From Herbaspirillum hiltneri N3 (GTDB lineage: Bacteria > Pseudomonadota > Gammaproteobacteria > Burkholderiales > Burkholderiaceae_D): 64,000 nucleotides of DNA. A model generated the notes under the pieces. It was given only the letters and a program-made list of their open reading frames with translations, was not told the DNA's origin and searched no databases. The stretch is taken from positions 2,232,001 through 2,296,000 of the forward strand of contig NZ_CP011409.1 in the NCBI RefSeq assembly GCF_001267925.1. The letters are read 5' to 3'. The position numbers were made by a program, and so were the translations under genes. Positions within the stretch are counted from its first letter, which is position 1. Each line of letters opens with the position of its first letter. Positions 34,762 through 44,197 of the stretch are shown here, piece by piece.

Positions 34762-35565
34762 TCAGCGTTTGGGTATCGGCGGGATGGTCGCCATGCCGCC
34801 GAGCATGCGCACGGTTTCGATGGTGTCGCTGAGGAAGTGCTGCAGTGGTGTCAGCATGTAGGGAAGACAGATCGCGATCAGCAGGAAGCCGACCACCATG
34901 GTGATCGGAAAACCGATGCCGAACAGGTTCAGTGCCGGCGCCGCGCGTGTCAGGATGCCCAGCGCCATGTTGGTGATCAGCAGGGCCACCAGCATGGGCA
35001 GCGACAACTGTAGCCCCATGCTGAAGATACGGGCGCCGGAAAGCGCTACGTAGTGAAAGCCTTCCGCCGTCACCGGCGTTGCGGTGATAGGCAGGGTATT
35101 GAAGCTGTCCGCCATGACCGCGACCAGGAGCAAGTGACCGTTGATGCTCAGGAAAACCAGCGTGGCCAGCAGCGAAAACAACTGGCTGACGGCGGAGGTG
35201 CGTCCTTGAGACTGCGGATCGAAGAAAACGGCGAAGCCGAGACCCATGGTGTTGCTGGTCATTTCACCCGCCATTTCAACAGCGGCAAAAACCAGGCGGA
35301 CGGAAAACCCCATGGCGGCGCCGATGATGAATTGCTGGACCAGGATCAGTAGCCCCGTCATCGACATCGGATCGAGCGCAGGAGGCACGGGTACATTGGG
35401 AGCGATGACCAGCGATGTCATGACCCCGAGCAGTATCTTCACCAGCATCGGTACGCTTGCGCTGCCGAATGGCGGCGCGACAGCCAGCAATCCGAGGATG
35501 CGCGTCAGCGGCCAGATGAAAGCGGCGATCCAGATATAGAGCTGAGCGCTGGTGACGTTGATCAT
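34762..35565 (-). CDS. fliR: Flagellar export gate protein FliR
   Basis: 267-aa inner-membrane gate subunit with about six hydrophobic segments. MINVTSAQLYIWIAAFIWPLTRILGLLAVAPPFGSASVPMLVK is the FliR N terminus; later QQFIIGAAMGFSVRLVFAAVEMAGEMTSNTMGLGFAVFFDPQSQ is diagnostic. Start at 35565, because 37 upstream codons are not FliR-like. Last gene of the fliF-to-fliR series. Confidence 0.95.
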   Translation of the reverse strand: MINVTSAQLYIWIAAFIWPLTRILGLLAVAPPFGSASVPMLVKILLGVMTSLVIAPNVPVPPALDPMSMTGLLILVQQFIIGAAMGFSVRLVFAAVEMAGEMTSNTMGLGFAVFFDPQSQGRTSAVSQLFSLLATLVFLSINGHLLLVAVMADSFNTLPITATPVTAEGFHYVALSGARIFSMGLQLSLPMLVALLITNMALGILTRAAPALNLFGIGFPITMVVGFLLIAICLPYMLTPLQHFLSDTIETVRMLGGMATIPPIPKR

Positions 35566-35606
35566 GATGTTGCGATTGCCGGCGAAAGCGGCAATCTTTG
35601 GATGCC

Positions 35607-35876
35607 TTACTGGACCATGGCAGGAATGCCGGTAAACATCAGGCGCATGTAATCGAGCATCACGCTCAGCATCCACGGACCGGCGATGATGAGCGCAAGG
35701 AAAACCCCGACCAGTTTCGGAATGAAGGTCAGCGTGGCTTCATTGATTTGTGTGGCGGCTTGAAAAATACTGACGATCAGGCCGATCACCAGCGCGGTAA
35801 ACAGCATCGGCGCGGCAATCATCAGAGTGACTTCCATGGCTTGGCGGCCGAGGGTCATTACGCTTTCTGGTGTCAT
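35607..35876 (-). CDS. fliQ: Flagellar export gate protein FliQ
   Basis: 89 aa with two membrane helices: MTPESVMTLGRQAMEVTLMIAAPMLFTALVIGLIVSIFQAATQINEATLTFIPK is the family pattern. It lies 9 bp after fliP and about 40 bp before fliR. Confidence 0.96.
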   Translation of the reverse strand: MTPESVMTLGRQAMEVTLMIAAPMLFTALVIGLIVSIFQAATQINEATLTFIPKLVGVFLALIIAGPWMLSVMLDYMRLMFTGIPAMVQ

Positions 35877-35885
35877 GGCGGGACC

Positions 35886-36674
35886 TTAGTAAAAACTTTC
35901 TGCCAGCGAACCGATCAGCAGCTGCCAGCCATCAACCAGCACGAACAGCATCAGCTTGAACGGCAGGGAAACGATCGCCGGCGACATCATCATCATGCCC
36001 ATCGACATCAGGATACTGGCGACCACCATGTCGATGATCAGGAAAGGAATGAAAATGGCGAAGCTGATCTGGAATGCAGTCTTCAGTTCGCTGGTGATGA
36101 ATGCCGGGATCAACAGGCGCAGCGGGACATCTTCCGGGCCTTGCAGGTCGGGGCTATGCGACAGCTTGACGTACAGGGCGAGGTCGGACTGGCGCGTTTG
36201 CTTGAGCATGAACTCCTTGAGCGGCGCGGCGCCTTTTTCCATCGCGTCGATCATGGAAATCTTGTTGTCGGCGAACGGCTGGTAGGCGTCGGTGTAGATC
36301 TTGTCGAATACCGGACCCATCACGAACAGGGTCAGGAACAGCGACAGGCCGACCAGCACCTGCGTGGGCGGCGTCGATTGCGTTCCCAGCGCCTGGCGCA
36401 ACAGCGACAGCACGATGACGATGCGGGTGAAGCAGGTCATCATCAGCAGCGCCGCCGGGATGAAGGACAGCGACGTGAGCAACAGCATCGTCTGGATGCT
36501 GAGGTTATACGTCTGTCCGCCGCCCGGGGCCGGTGTGCTCGTGAATGCCGGCAAGCCTTGCTGTGCCGCCGCGGCAAGCGGCAGACAGAGCAGGAACACC
36601 GGCAGCAGCCGCAGCCAGCGAGAAGAGCCAGAGGAGCGGGAAGGGCTTGCGGAAGAGGTTCTAACTGCTGCCAT
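35886..36674 (-). CDS. fliP: Flagellar export gate protein FliP
   Basis: 262 aa with a cleavable N-terminal signal ([15 protein letters not shown]) and about four membrane helices. [59 protein letters not shown] is diagnostic, as is the C-terminal [42 protein letters not shown]. It overlaps the end of fliO by 14 bp. Confidence 0.97.
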   Translation of the reverse strand: MAAVRTSSASPSRSSGSSRWLRLLPVFLLCLPLAAAAQQGLPAFTSTPAPGGGQTYNLSIQTMLLLTSLSFIPAALLMMTCFTRIVIVLSLLRQALGTQSTPPTQVLVGLSLFLTLFVMGPVFDKIYTDAYQPFADNKISMIDAMEKGAAPLKEFMLKQTRQSDLALYVKLSHSPDLQGPEDVPLRLLIPAFITSELKTAFQISFAIFIPFLIIDMVVASILMSMGMMMMSPAIVSLPFKLMLFVLVDGWQLLIGSLAESFY

Positions 36675-37119
36675 TACGTTTGTCGATCGTGTTTTTCAAC
36701 CAGGAGGCAAAGTTGGCGGAGGCGGCCGAGGCCGGCGCTGCAACATGGTCCTGGCGTGGCATGGTAGCCAGTGTATTGACGCGTCCCGGCGCAACGCCGA
36801 CGACGATCCATTGGTCCGCGACCTCGATGACCATCACGCGCTCGCGTGTGCCGACGCTGACGCCGCCGATGATCTTGGCGACTGCGTTGCCCTGTGCGCG
36901 CTGGACCAGGCCGGTGCGTTTGAACAGCCAGGCGATGCCGGCCATGATTGCCAGCACGGCCGTCAACCCCAGCAGCATGGTGAACACGCTGCCGGTAGTG
37001 GAGGGCAATGCCGGGGCAGCCGGTTGTTCCGCTGCATGCGCCGCGCCGACGGCAAGCGCTGCCGGCACAAGAGCGATGCTGCAGCGGATGCAGGTCAGGA
37101 CGGTGCGGGTACGGTTCAT
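36661..37119 (-). CDS. fliO: Flagellar biosynthesis protein FliO
   Basis: Assists FliP assembly into the export gate. 152 aa: an N-terminal hydrophobic signal ending near AHAAEQ, one membrane helix ([24 protein letters not shown]), then a cytoplasmic region with [39 protein letters not shown], the FliO motif. Overlaps fliN by 4 bp and fliP by 14 bp. Confidence 0.92.
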   Translation of the reverse strand: MNRTRTVLTCIRCSIALVPAALAVGAAHAAEQPAAPALPSTTGSVFTMLLGLTAVLAIMAGIAWLFKRTGLVQRAQGNAVAKIIGGVSVGTRERVMVIEVADQWIVVGVAPGRVNTLATMPRQDHVAAPASAASANFASWLKNTIDKRNGSS

Positions 37120-37562
37120 CTATTGAGCTTGCGGATGCGCTCTGCCGGCGTGATGATGTCGGTCAGGCGGATACCGAACTTGTCGTTGACCACCACCACT
37201 TCACCCTGCGCGATCAGGCAGCCGTTGACCAGCACGTCCATCGGTTCGCCGGCCATGCCGTCGAGCTCCACCACCGAACCTTGCGCCAGTTGCAGCAGGT
37301 TCTTGATGGCGATCTTGGTGCGGCCCAGTTCCACCGTCAACTGGACGGGAATATCGAGGATGAAATCGATGTCGTTGGGGGTATTGGTCTGTATATCGGA
37401 TGCGCTGAGATCCTTGAAGATGGTCGCTTCAGCCGGTTTGGTTGTCAGGCCTTCTTCTTCAGGAATATGTTTCTGCGCTTCTTCCGCTTGTGTCTGTTCG
37501 GCCAACGCAGCGCCCCACGGATCGTCTTCCGCCGCTGTTTGGTCAACGTTATCTTCAGCCAT
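37116..37562 (-). CDS. fliN: Flagellar motor switch protein FliN
   Basis: C-ring subunit. 148 aa. Acidic N-terminal extension, then the SpoA domain (about 65-145): FILDIPVQLTVELGRTKIAIKNLLQLAQGSVVELDGMAGEPMDVLVNGCLIAQGEVVVVNDKFGIRLTDIITPAERI. It overlaps fliM by 8 bp. Confidence 0.97.
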   Translation of the reverse strand: MAEDNVDQTAAEDDPWGAALAEQTQAEEAQKHIPEEEGLTTKPAEATIFKDLSASDIQTNTPNDIDFILDIPVQLTVELGRTKIAIKNLLQLAQGSVVELDGMAGEPMDVLVNGCLIAQGEVVVVNDKFGIRLTDIITPAERIRKLNR

Positions 37563-38568
37563 TCTGCTCTCCTTGAATACTTTCTGGTGTTTCGTTTTGC
37601 GTGATGGACAGCAGTTTTTCTACGCGCAACGCGTATTGACCATTCAATTTGCCATAGCTGCACTCCATCACGGGAACGCCATCGACTTGCGCGGTGACCG
37701 GATTGGCGGTCTGCAGCTGGATGACGTCGCCGACTTGCATGTTCAGCAAATCGGTAAATGTGACGCGGGCGGTGCCGAAGTTGGCAATCAGCTCAACTTC
37801 AGCGGTCTGGATCTGCTGCTTCATCAGGCGGATCCAGCGTTTGTCGACTTCCAGGGCTTCGCCTTGCATGCTGCTGGTGAGCTTGTCCCGGACCGGTTCG
37901 ATCATCGAATACGGTGTACAGATGTGAATTTCACCGCTGACGGGGCCGAGCTCGATGGTGAACGACGTCGACACTACAACTTCATTCGGCGTGGCGATGT
38001 TGGCGAACTGGGTATTCAGTTCAGAGCGGATGTACTCGAATTCGATCGGGTAGATCGGCTCCCACGACTTGGAATAGTTTTCGAACACGATGTCGAGCAC
38101 GCGCATGATGATGCGCTGCTCGGTCGGCGTGAATTCACGGCCTTCGATACGGGTATGGAAGCGTCCGTCGCCGCCGAACATGTTGTCCACCAGCAGAAAC
38201 ACGAACTGCGGATCGAAGACCACCAGGCCGATGCCGCGGAACGGTTTGATGTGGACCAGATTCAGGTTGGTCGGCACCACCAGGTTGCGGATGAATTCGC
38301 TGTACTTCGAGACTTTCACCGGTCCGACCGAAATCTCGGCGGTGCGGTGCAGGAAGTTGAACAAACCGATACGGAACAGGCGGGCGAAACGTTCGTTGAT
38401 GATTTCGAGCGTCGGCATCCGGCCGCGGACGATACGCTCTTGCGTTGCAAGGTTGTAGTTCCGTACCGTCCCGGGGGTTTCTTCGACGCTTTTTTCTTCG
38501 TCTTCGTCCCCCGTCACTCCTCTTAGGAGTGCATCGACTTCTTCCTGCGATAGAAAGTGTTCTGCCAT
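37555..38568 (-). CDS. fliM: Flagellar motor switch protein FliM
   Basis: C-ring protein that receives CheY-P. 337 aa from 38568. The N-terminal LSQEEVDALLRG is the CheY-P-binding peptide. The middle domain has RMPTLEIINERFARLFRIGLFNFLHRTAEISVGPVKVSKYSEFIRNLVVPTNLNLV; the C-terminal SpoA domain begins near VELIANFGTARVTFTDLLNMQVGDVI. The start lies 4 bp after the fliL stop, and the end overlaps fliN by 8 bp. Confidence 0.97.
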   Translation of the reverse strand: MAEHFLSQEEVDALLRGVTGDEDEEKSVEETPGTVRNYNLATQERIVRGRMPTLEIINERFARLFRIGLFNFLHRTAEISVGPVKVSKYSEFIRNLVVPTNLNLVHIKPFRGIGLVVFDPQFVFLLVDNMFGGDGRFHTRIEGREFTPTEQRIIMRVLDIVFENYSKSWEPIYPIEFEYIRSELNTQFANIATPNEVVVSTSFTIELGPVSGEIHICTPYSMIEPVRDKLTSSMQGEALEVDKRWIRLMKQQIQTAEVELIANFGTARVTFTDLLNMQVGDVIQLQTANPVTAQVDGVPVMECSYGKLNGQYALRVEKLLSITQNETPESIQGEQNG

Positions 38569-38572
38569 GATG

Positions 38573-39094
38573 CTACTGCTGTTGAATGACGAAAGAAGTG
38601 TAAAACACGTCGGTGATCGACGGACCCTTGCCGCCGCCGGCAAACGGCTCGCCCAACTGATCGATGATCTCGTCGGTGAGGTTGCGTTTACCTTCGCTGG
38701 TCAGTAGTTCAGAAGCCTTCTTGCTCGACAGGACCATCAGCAGACGGCTGCGCACCTGCGGCATGAAGACCTTGATGCTTTCAGCAGTTTCGGCGTTCGG
38801 CACTTGCAGCGTCAATGCGACTTGCAGGAACTGGTCACCGGTTTCCTGCTGCAGATTCACCACGAACGGTTCGATGACGACGAATACAGGCACCTTCGAG
38901 GAAGACTTTTCTTCGGCGTGTTCCTCGTCGGCTTTCTTGGATTTGCCGCCCATCAGCATGAAGGCCGCGCCGCCGCCGATTGCCAGCACCAACACCGCAC
39001 CGATGATGATGAAGAGCATTTTCTTCGACTTCGCCGGTGCTGCCTCTGCAGCGTCCGCCCCCTTGGCTGCCGGTTTTGCTGCTTTTGTTGCCAT
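38573..39094 (-). CDS. fliL: Flagellar basal body-associated protein FliL
   Basis: Inner-membrane protein that supports the stators. 173 aa: Ala/Lys-rich cytoplasmic N terminus, one membrane helix near residues 28-48 (MLFIIIGAVLVLAIGGGAAFMLMGG), then the periplasmic domain with PVFVVIEPFVVNLQQETGDQFLQVALTLQV. The C-terminal region RNLTDEIIDQLGEPFAGG...VFYTSFVIQQ is typical. It begins a possible fliLMNOPQR sub-operon after a 113-bp gap from fliK. Confidence 0.93.
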   Translation of the reverse strand: MATKAAKPAAKGADAAEAAPAKSKKMLFIIIGAVLVLAIGGGAAFMLMGGKSKKADEEHAEEKSSSKVPVFVVIEPFVVNLQQETGDQFLQVALTLQVPNAETAESIKVFMPQVRSRLLMVLSSKKASELLTSEGKRNLTDEIIDQLGEPFAGGGKGPSITDVFYTSFVIQQQ

Positions 39095-39138
39095 CTAATT
39101 TTCCCTTTCGTGCGTGTCCGTTGAGCACATCACAATAC

Positions 39139-39160
39139 TATCGGCAAGAAACTGCCGATA
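39139..39160 (-). other. Hairpin between fliK and fliL
   Basis: TATCGGCA (39139-39146) and TGCCGATA (39153-39160) form a perfect 8-bp stem with a 6-nt loop; the pairing extends imperfectly to CAATA/TATTG on the outside. No U-run follows on the minus strand. It lies in the 113-bp gap where an internal promoter for fliL-R could start. Confidence 0.35.
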
Positions 39161-39206
39161 TTGATACTGCCGGCTGAACACCTGTTTTTATTGAATGCTG
39201 TCCGAC

Positions 39207-40469
39207 TTATGCAAATGTATCCACGAGGCCTTGTCCGCCGCGAGCGATGGGGCGGGGCACGACGGCTACATTGACGTCTGGTTCGTTGTCACGGCCGCCG
39301 AAGTTCGACATGTCGCCGCTGCTGCTGCGCGCCTGTTGCTGCTGGTTCGCGCCTTGTTGCTGATTTGGCGTGCCGGTGTTGACGGTGGCCTGGCCCAGCT
39401 GGATGCCGGCCTGGTCCATCATTTCGCGCAGCTTCGGCATGGCTGCTTCGAGCGCCTGCTTGACTTCGGGCTGGGCGGTGATGAAGGTCGCATCGGCTTG
39501 CTGGTTGTTGACGTGCAGAACGACCTGCAACGGGCCCAGATCCGGCGGGTTCAGCGTCAGCGAGGCGCTTTGCAGGCCGCCGTTGGCCATCCACAGTACC
39601 TTCTGGCCGACAGCCTGATCCCATCCCTGGCTGCCGACAGCCGGCGTCAGGCGTTGCACTGCCTGGCCGCTCATGGCGGCTTGCTGGCTCAGGGACATTG
39701 CCTGCTGCAGGGCCGGGATGACGGTGGCGGCGGTTGGCTGCACCGGTGTTTCGATCGGTTTGACGTTGACTTCCGGCGTGACCTTGGCGTTGCGTGCCGC
39801 AGTGGCGGATTCCTGCAAATCGGCCTGGAAGGATTTGGCGGAAACCGGAGATTCGGCCTGGCTCTTTTCGGTAGTGGCGCGTGTCGGCAGCGCGGACTTG
39901 CCGTCGGCTGCGTCTTTTTCGCTGTCCTGCAATGCGGCGAGGTCGAGCGGGTTGTTCTTCGCCTTGCCCTTGTCCTCGCCCTGCGCATCCGCCAGCGGCA
40001 AATCCATCTTCGCGTCGGCGCCGATCTGGCCGATCGGTTTCTTGCCTTTCTGGCCGGCCAGGGCATCCATATCCTGGTCAGTGGTTTTCTTGGAAAGCGG
40101 CTGGACGATCATCTGGCCCATGTTGGCAACCAGCGCCAGCATCTGCTGTGCGGAGGCGGCGTCGGTAGCGGCGCTGGCGTCGTCCTCAGCCTGATCGTCG
40201 GCCTTCTTGTCGTCGGAGGAGGCGGCCTTGTCGGCATCCGACTTCGGCGCAGTCGAGGCGGCCGGCGCAGGCGCGGCTTTGACTGGTTCCGGCGAAGTAT
40301 CCTTGGCGGCCTCGTTCGGCTTGCTTTGGTTTTCGGCGTTGCGGTTGCTGACTTCCTTGTTCAACACCTGGTTGAAAGGAACGTCGGCCGTGAAAGAGTC
40401 GGCTTGGGTGGCGGGACGAGCGGAGTTCTGCAGGTTCGCGACGTTCAAGATCGGCAATTGTGTTTTCAT
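39207..40469 (-). CDS. fliK: Hook-length control protein FliK
   Basis: Exported ruler that stops hook growth and flips FlhB specificity. 420 aa, with a low-complexity Ala/Asp/Lys/Gln-rich ruler region (about 40-260) and the conserved C-terminal domain near 280-370: QKVLWMANGGLQSASLTLNPPDLGPLQVVLHVNNQQADATFITAQPEVKQALEAAMPKLREMMDQAGIQLGQATV. Follows fliJ by 20 bp. A second FliK-like gene is present at 47768-48943. Confidence 0.94.
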   Translation of the reverse strand: MKTQLPILNVANLQNSARPATQADSFTADVPFNQVLNKEVSNRNAENQSKPNEAAKDTSPEPVKAAPAPAASTAPKSDADKAASSDDKKADDQAEDDASAATDAASAQQMLALVANMGQMIVQPLSKKTTDQDMDALAGQKGKKPIGQIGADAKMDLPLADAQGEDKGKAKNNPLDLAALQDSEKDAADGKSALPTRATTEKSQAESPVSAKSFQADLQESATAARNAKVTPEVNVKPIETPVQPTAATVIPALQQAMSLSQQAAMSGQAVQRLTPAVGSQGWDQAVGQKVLWMANGGLQSASLTLNPPDLGPLQVVLHVNNQQADATFITAQPEVKQALEAAMPKLREMMDQAGIQLGQATVNTGTPNQQQGANQQQQARSSSGDMSNFGGRDNEPDVNVAVVPRPIARGGQGLVDTFA

Positions 40470-40489
40470 CGTTTCCGCCAGTTCCTAGA

Positions 40490-40930
40490 CTACCGTTTGT
40501 AAAACGTGATCCGCGACGCTTGTTCATCCGTCTGCTTCTGATCCCGTCGTGTTTCGCGCAATTGCGCCGTTTGTTTCGCGCGCGTCGCCAGTGTGTCATA
40601 AGACATTCGTTTGCGCTCGCATGCCTGCCATGCCGCCCGTGCTTCCGCCACGCGTTGCTGGGCGTTTTTCACCACATTTTGCTGCCCGGTGATGGCGCTG
40701 TCGATTTTTTCAATGAACAACTGAAAATTCCGATAGCTCATCGCCGTCAAGCCGGAAGACAGGCTTTCCTGGAAACGCAAAGCGTAGTCGTCACGGTATT
40801 GTTCCAGAATGACAAGTTTCTGCTGCGCCTCTTCGCTCGTGCGAACAGACCGGCCCAAGCGTTTGGTCGCTTCGTCGGTCTCTTTGGTCGCCAATTCGAT
40901 CAGCGTTTCGAGTGCAGTGGTCGTAGCCAT
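40490..40930 (-). CDS. fliJ: Flagellar export chaperone/stalk protein FliJ
   Basis: 146 aa, predicted as a long coiled coil (ALETLIELATKETDEATKRLGRSVRTSEEAQQKLVILEQYRDDYALRFQESLSSGLTAMSYRNFQLFIEKID). Such a two-helix coiled coil is the FliJ fold that sits in the FliI hexamer and touches FlhA. Located between fliI and fliK, in the conserved order. Confidence 0.92.
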   Translation of the reverse strand: MATTTALETLIELATKETDEATKRLGRSVRTSEEAQQKLVILEQYRDDYALRFQESLSSGLTAMSYRNFQLFIEKIDSAITGQQNVVKNAQQRVAEARAAWQACERKRMSYDTLATRAKQTAQLRETRRDQKQTDEQASRITFYKR

Positions 40931-40967
40931 GGTAGCTTTGATTATATTTTCGGGGCGAAGCGCTCAA

Positions 40968-42371
40968 TCACTGGAATAGAGCGGTAAGTTGCCCCAAGCT
41001 CTCGGAAACACCCGCGCGTTCGGGGATGCCCTGCTGCAAGAACGCCTCGATACGCGGCAATAACTGGATTGCCTGGTCCAGAACGGGGTCGGATCCGGCC
41101 GAATATGCGCCCACGCTGATAAGGTCGCGGTTGCGTTGATAACGGGAGTACAACTGTTTCAGCCGGCGCGTGTCGCGCTGATGTTCAGCGGAGGTAATGC
41201 TGTGCATGGCGCGGCTGATCGATTGTTCGATGTCGATGGCGGGGTAGTGCCCGGCTTCGGCCAGCACCCGGTTGAGCACGATGTGGCCGTCGAGAATCGC
41301 GCGCGCCGCATCGGCGATCGGATCCTGCTGATCGTCGCCTTCGGTGAGCACGGTGTAAAACGCCGTGATCGAGCCGCCGCCGACATCGCCGTTGCCGGCG
41401 CGTTCGACCAGCGCCGGCAGTTTGGCGAAGACGGAAGGCGGATAACCTTTGGTGGCCGGCGGTTCGCCGATGGCCAGGGCGATTTCGCGTTGCGCCATGG
41501 CGTAGCGGGTCAGCGAATCCATGATCAGCAGCACGTTCTTGCCCTGATCGCGAAAGTACTCGGCGATTGCAGTCGCGTAGGCGGCGCCTTGCAGGCGCAT
41601 CAGCGGCGGCGTATCGGCCGGCGCGGCGACCACCACCGAACGGGCCATGCCTTCGGTGCCGAGAATGTGCTCGATGAATTCCTTTACTTCGCGGCCGCGT
41701 TCGCCGATCAGACCGACCACGATGACATCGGCGCTGGTGTAGCGCGCCATCATGCCGAGCAAGACGCTCTTGCCGACGCCGGAACCCGCAAACAGTCCCA
41801 TGCGCTGGCCGCGTCCGACGGTCAGCATGCTGTTGATGGCGCGTACGCCGACGTCGAGGATATCCTCGATGGGGGCGCGTCCCAGCGGATTGGCGGCGCG
41901 CACGCTGAGCGGCGCGGAATTTTCCGTATGCAGCGGTCCGAGGTTGTCGAGCGGGCGGCCGGCGCCGTCGAGCACGCGTCCCAGCAATTCGTCGCCGACC
42001 GGCAGGCGGCGCGTGTGTTCGTCGTTGCGGCGGATATAGGCAATCGGGCCGGTGCGCGGCGGCGGTTTGACCGGTTCCACCGGGTAGACGCGGGTGCCCG
42101 GAACGATGCCTTCAACATCGCTCTGCGGCATCAAAAACAAGCGTTCGTCCTGGAAACCGACGACTTCTGCTTCGATCAGGGTACCATTCGGCAAAGGGAC
42201 TGTGCAGGGGCTGCCGACCGGCAATTTGAGGCCGACCGCTTCCATGACGAGTCCGGCGACGCGCGTAATGCGCCCGGAAAGCTGCGTCGGTTCGGTCATC
42301 GCCACCAGGCCGCTGCAATTATGCAGATAGGCCTGCCAACGGCTGAAATGCGAGGGCATCGGTGAATTCAT
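40968..42371 (-). CDS. fliI: Flagellum-specific export ATPase FliI
   Basis: 467-aa F1-beta-like ATPase that releases export substrates from chaperones. Walker A is AGSGVGKS at about 204-211; Walker B is [26 protein letters not shown] and [18 protein letters not shown] are family marks. Start at 42371 (MNSPMPSHF) or 42359. It lies 51 bp after fliH and 37 bp before fliJ. Confidence 0.97.
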   Translation of the reverse strand: MNSPMPSHFSRWQAYLHNCSGLVAMTEPTQLSGRITRVAGLVMEAVGLKLPVGSPCTVPLPNGTLIEAEVVGFQDERLFLMPQSDVEGIVPGTRVYPVEPVKPPPRTGPIAYIRRNDEHTRRLPVGDELLGRVLDGAGRPLDNLGPLHTENSAPLSVRAANPLGRAPIEDILDVGVRAINSMLTVGRGQRMGLFAGSGVGKSVLLGMMARYTSADVIVVGLIGERGREVKEFIEHILGTEGMARSVVVAAPADTPPLMRLQGAAYATAIAEYFRDQGKNVLLIMDSLTRYAMAQREIALAIGEPPATKGYPPSVFAKLPALVERAGNGDVGGGSITAFYTVLTEGDDQQDPIADAARAILDGHIVLNRVLAEAGHYPAIDIEQSISRAMHSITSAEHQRDTRRLKQLYSRYQRNRDLISVGAYSAGSDPVLDQAIQLLPRIEAFLQQGIPERAGVSESLGQLTALFQ

Positions 42372-42422
42372 CGTTGCACCTTGTACAGGTTGAGCGAGAC
42401 GGGGAGCGGTGCGCGCATGGCG

Positions 42423-43121
42423 CTACTCCAGCCAGTCGAGCTGTTTGCTGAGTGATTCGGCGATGCGGCGCCAGCGCGTCTGCACGGTAGCGTCGACCTG
42501 GTTGGTGCCGGTTTCCATGCGGCAGCCGCCGCGTTGCAGTTCAGGATCTTCGACGATGCGCCAGCCGTTCTGGCCAAGCTCCTCGCCGAGATGTTCGCGC
42601 ACCAGCGCGGCGTCGTCCGGTTGCAGATAGAGCAGGGCGGGCAACTGCAGGCTTGGCAGCGAATGAATGGCGGCGCTGATGGTTGGCAGGATCAGTTCCG
42701 GCTTGACGCTGAGCGCCGTCTTGATCATCGCCTTGCTGATGTCGAGACCGAGGTTGAGCAATTCCGGCGCCATGGTTTCGCTGGTTTGCGAGACTTCGGT
42801 GCCGAACGACACGGCGATCTGGCGCAAATGCTGGATGGTCTCGTTGACTTCCGTCTGGCCTTGCTGCAAACCGGCCATGTAGCCCTCCACCCGGCCGGCC
42901 TGCAAGCCTTGTTGCTGGCCTTCGGCATAACCTTCCTGGCGCGCCTGTTCACGGATGGCCTCGATTTCCTCGAGGGTCAGCGCGGGCGGCGGCGGGATCT
43001 CTTCCACGAACTGTTCTTCGGGCGGCGGGATCTCTTCCTGCGGCTCATCGAAGGACGCCATCTCCCAACGCTGGTAGGGCGTCATCTGTTCTTTGGGAAT
43101 GATGTTGTTTCTTGAAGCCAT
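42423..43121 (-). CDS. fliH: Flagellar assembly protein FliH
   Basis: Stator-like regulator of FliI. 232 aa. N terminus with a Trp (MTPYQRWEMASF) and Pro/Glu-rich stretches, then a helix containing the GxxxG repeats EGYAEGQQQGLQAGRVEGYMAGLQQGQ (about 70-96), the hallmark of FliH, and a C-terminal domain with DPELQRGGCRMETGTNQVDATVQTRWRRI. Lies between fliG and fliI. Confidence 0.94.
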   Translation of the reverse strand: MASRNNIIPKEQMTPYQRWEMASFDEPQEEIPPPEEQFVEEIPPPPALTLEEIEAIREQARQEGYAEGQQQGLQAGRVEGYMAGLQQGQTEVNETIQHLRQIAVSFGTEVSQTSETMAPELLNLGLDISKAMIKTALSVKPELILPTISAAIHSLPSLQLPALLYLQPDDAALVREHLGEELGQNGWRIVEDPELQRGGCRMETGTNQVDATVQTRWRRIAESLSKQLDWLE

Positions 43122-43201
43122 TTCAGATCCGGTAAGGCTGAGCCATGGATGCGATCGGCGTCATGCGGCCATGGAGGCAGCATGCGCCGGTCGCAGCGGC
43201 G

Positions 43202-44197
43202 TTAGACGAATGCATCTTCGCCCTTCGCGCCGAGCACGATCTGGCCTTCGTCGGCCAGGCGGCGGACGATCTGCAGGATGGCCTTTTGTTGCGCGTCGAC
43301 TTCCGACAGGCGCACAGGTCCCTTGGATTCCAGGTCTTCCCGCATCATTTCCGCAGCACGTTGCGACATGTTGCCGAAAATCTTGTCGCGCAGCGCTTGC
43401 GAGGCGCCCTTGAGTGCGACGATGAGCGATTCCGATTGCACTTCGCGCAGCAGCAGCTGGATGCCGCGGCCATCGATGTCGATGATGTTTTCGAACACGA
43501 ACATTTCGTCCATGATCTTTTGCGCCATGTCTTCGTCGTAGGCGCGCAGGTTGCTCATCACCGATGTCTCGCTCTCGCCGGACATGAAGTTGAGGATTTC
43601 CGCAGCAGTGCGGATACCGCCCATTTGCTGCTTCTTCAGGCTTTCGTTGCCGGTCAGCAGCTTGGTCAGCACGTCGTTCAGTTCGCGCAATGCCGTCGGC
43701 TGCACGCCATCCAGGGTTGCGATACGCAAAATGACATCGTTGCGCAGGCGCTCGGTGAAATTGTTGAGAATATCGCAAGCATGATCGCGTTCGAGGTGAA
43801 CCAGGATCGTCGCAATAATCTGAGGGTGTTCATTGCGAATAAGTTCAGCGACCGATTGCGCATCCATCCACTTGAGGCTTTCAATGCCGCTGGCATCGCG
43901 CCCGCCGAGGATGCGGTTGAGCAGGGAGGTGGCCTTGTCGTCGCCCAGCGCCTTGGTCAGCACGCTGCGGATGTATTCGTCCGAATCGAGGCCGATCGAC
44001 GAGGCTTGGCCGGTCTGCGCGAGGAAATCGTCGAGCACGCCGTTGATTTCCTCGAAGCTGATGTTTTTCAATGTGGTCATGGCCGCGCCCAGCTTCTGGA
44101 CTTCCTTGGGGCCGAGATATTTCATGACCTCGGCGGCCTCGTCCTCGCCCAGCGCGAGCATCAGGATGGCACCTTTTTGAACGCCTTCGTTACTCAT
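43202..44197 (-). CDS. fliG: Flagellar motor switch protein FliG
   Basis: Rotor protein that meets the stator. 331 aa. N-terminal domain with GAILMLALGEDEAAEVMKYLGPKEVQKLGAAMTTL; middle NEHPQIIATILVHLERDHACDIL; C-terminal torque helix region with FVFENIIDIDGRGIQLLLREVQSESLIVALKGASQALRDKIFGNMSQRAAEMMREDLESKGPVRLSEV, containing the conserved charged residues. It overlaps fliF by 8 bp. Confidence 0.97.
   Translation of the reverse strand: MSNEGVQKGAILMLALGEDEAAEVMKYLGPKEVQKLGAAMTTLKNISFEEINGVLDDFLAQTGQASSIGLDSDEYIRSVLTKALGDDKATSLLNRILGGRDASGIESLKWMDAQSVAELIRNEHPQIIATILVHLERDHACDILNNFTERLRNDVILRIATLDGVQPTALRELNDVLTKLLTGNESLKKQQMGGIRTAAEILNFMSGESETSVMSNLRAYDEDMAQKIMDEMFVFENIIDIDGRGIQLLLREVQSESLIVALKGASQALRDKIFGNMSQRAAEMMREDLESKGPVRLSEVDAQQKAILQIVRRLADEGQIVLGAKGEDAFV

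Noticed and set aside
36301..38526. Long plus-strand open frame opposite fliM-fliN-fliO-fliP
   Set aside because: Antisense shadow; no protein family and no RBS, whereas the minus strand is a complete overlapping operon.
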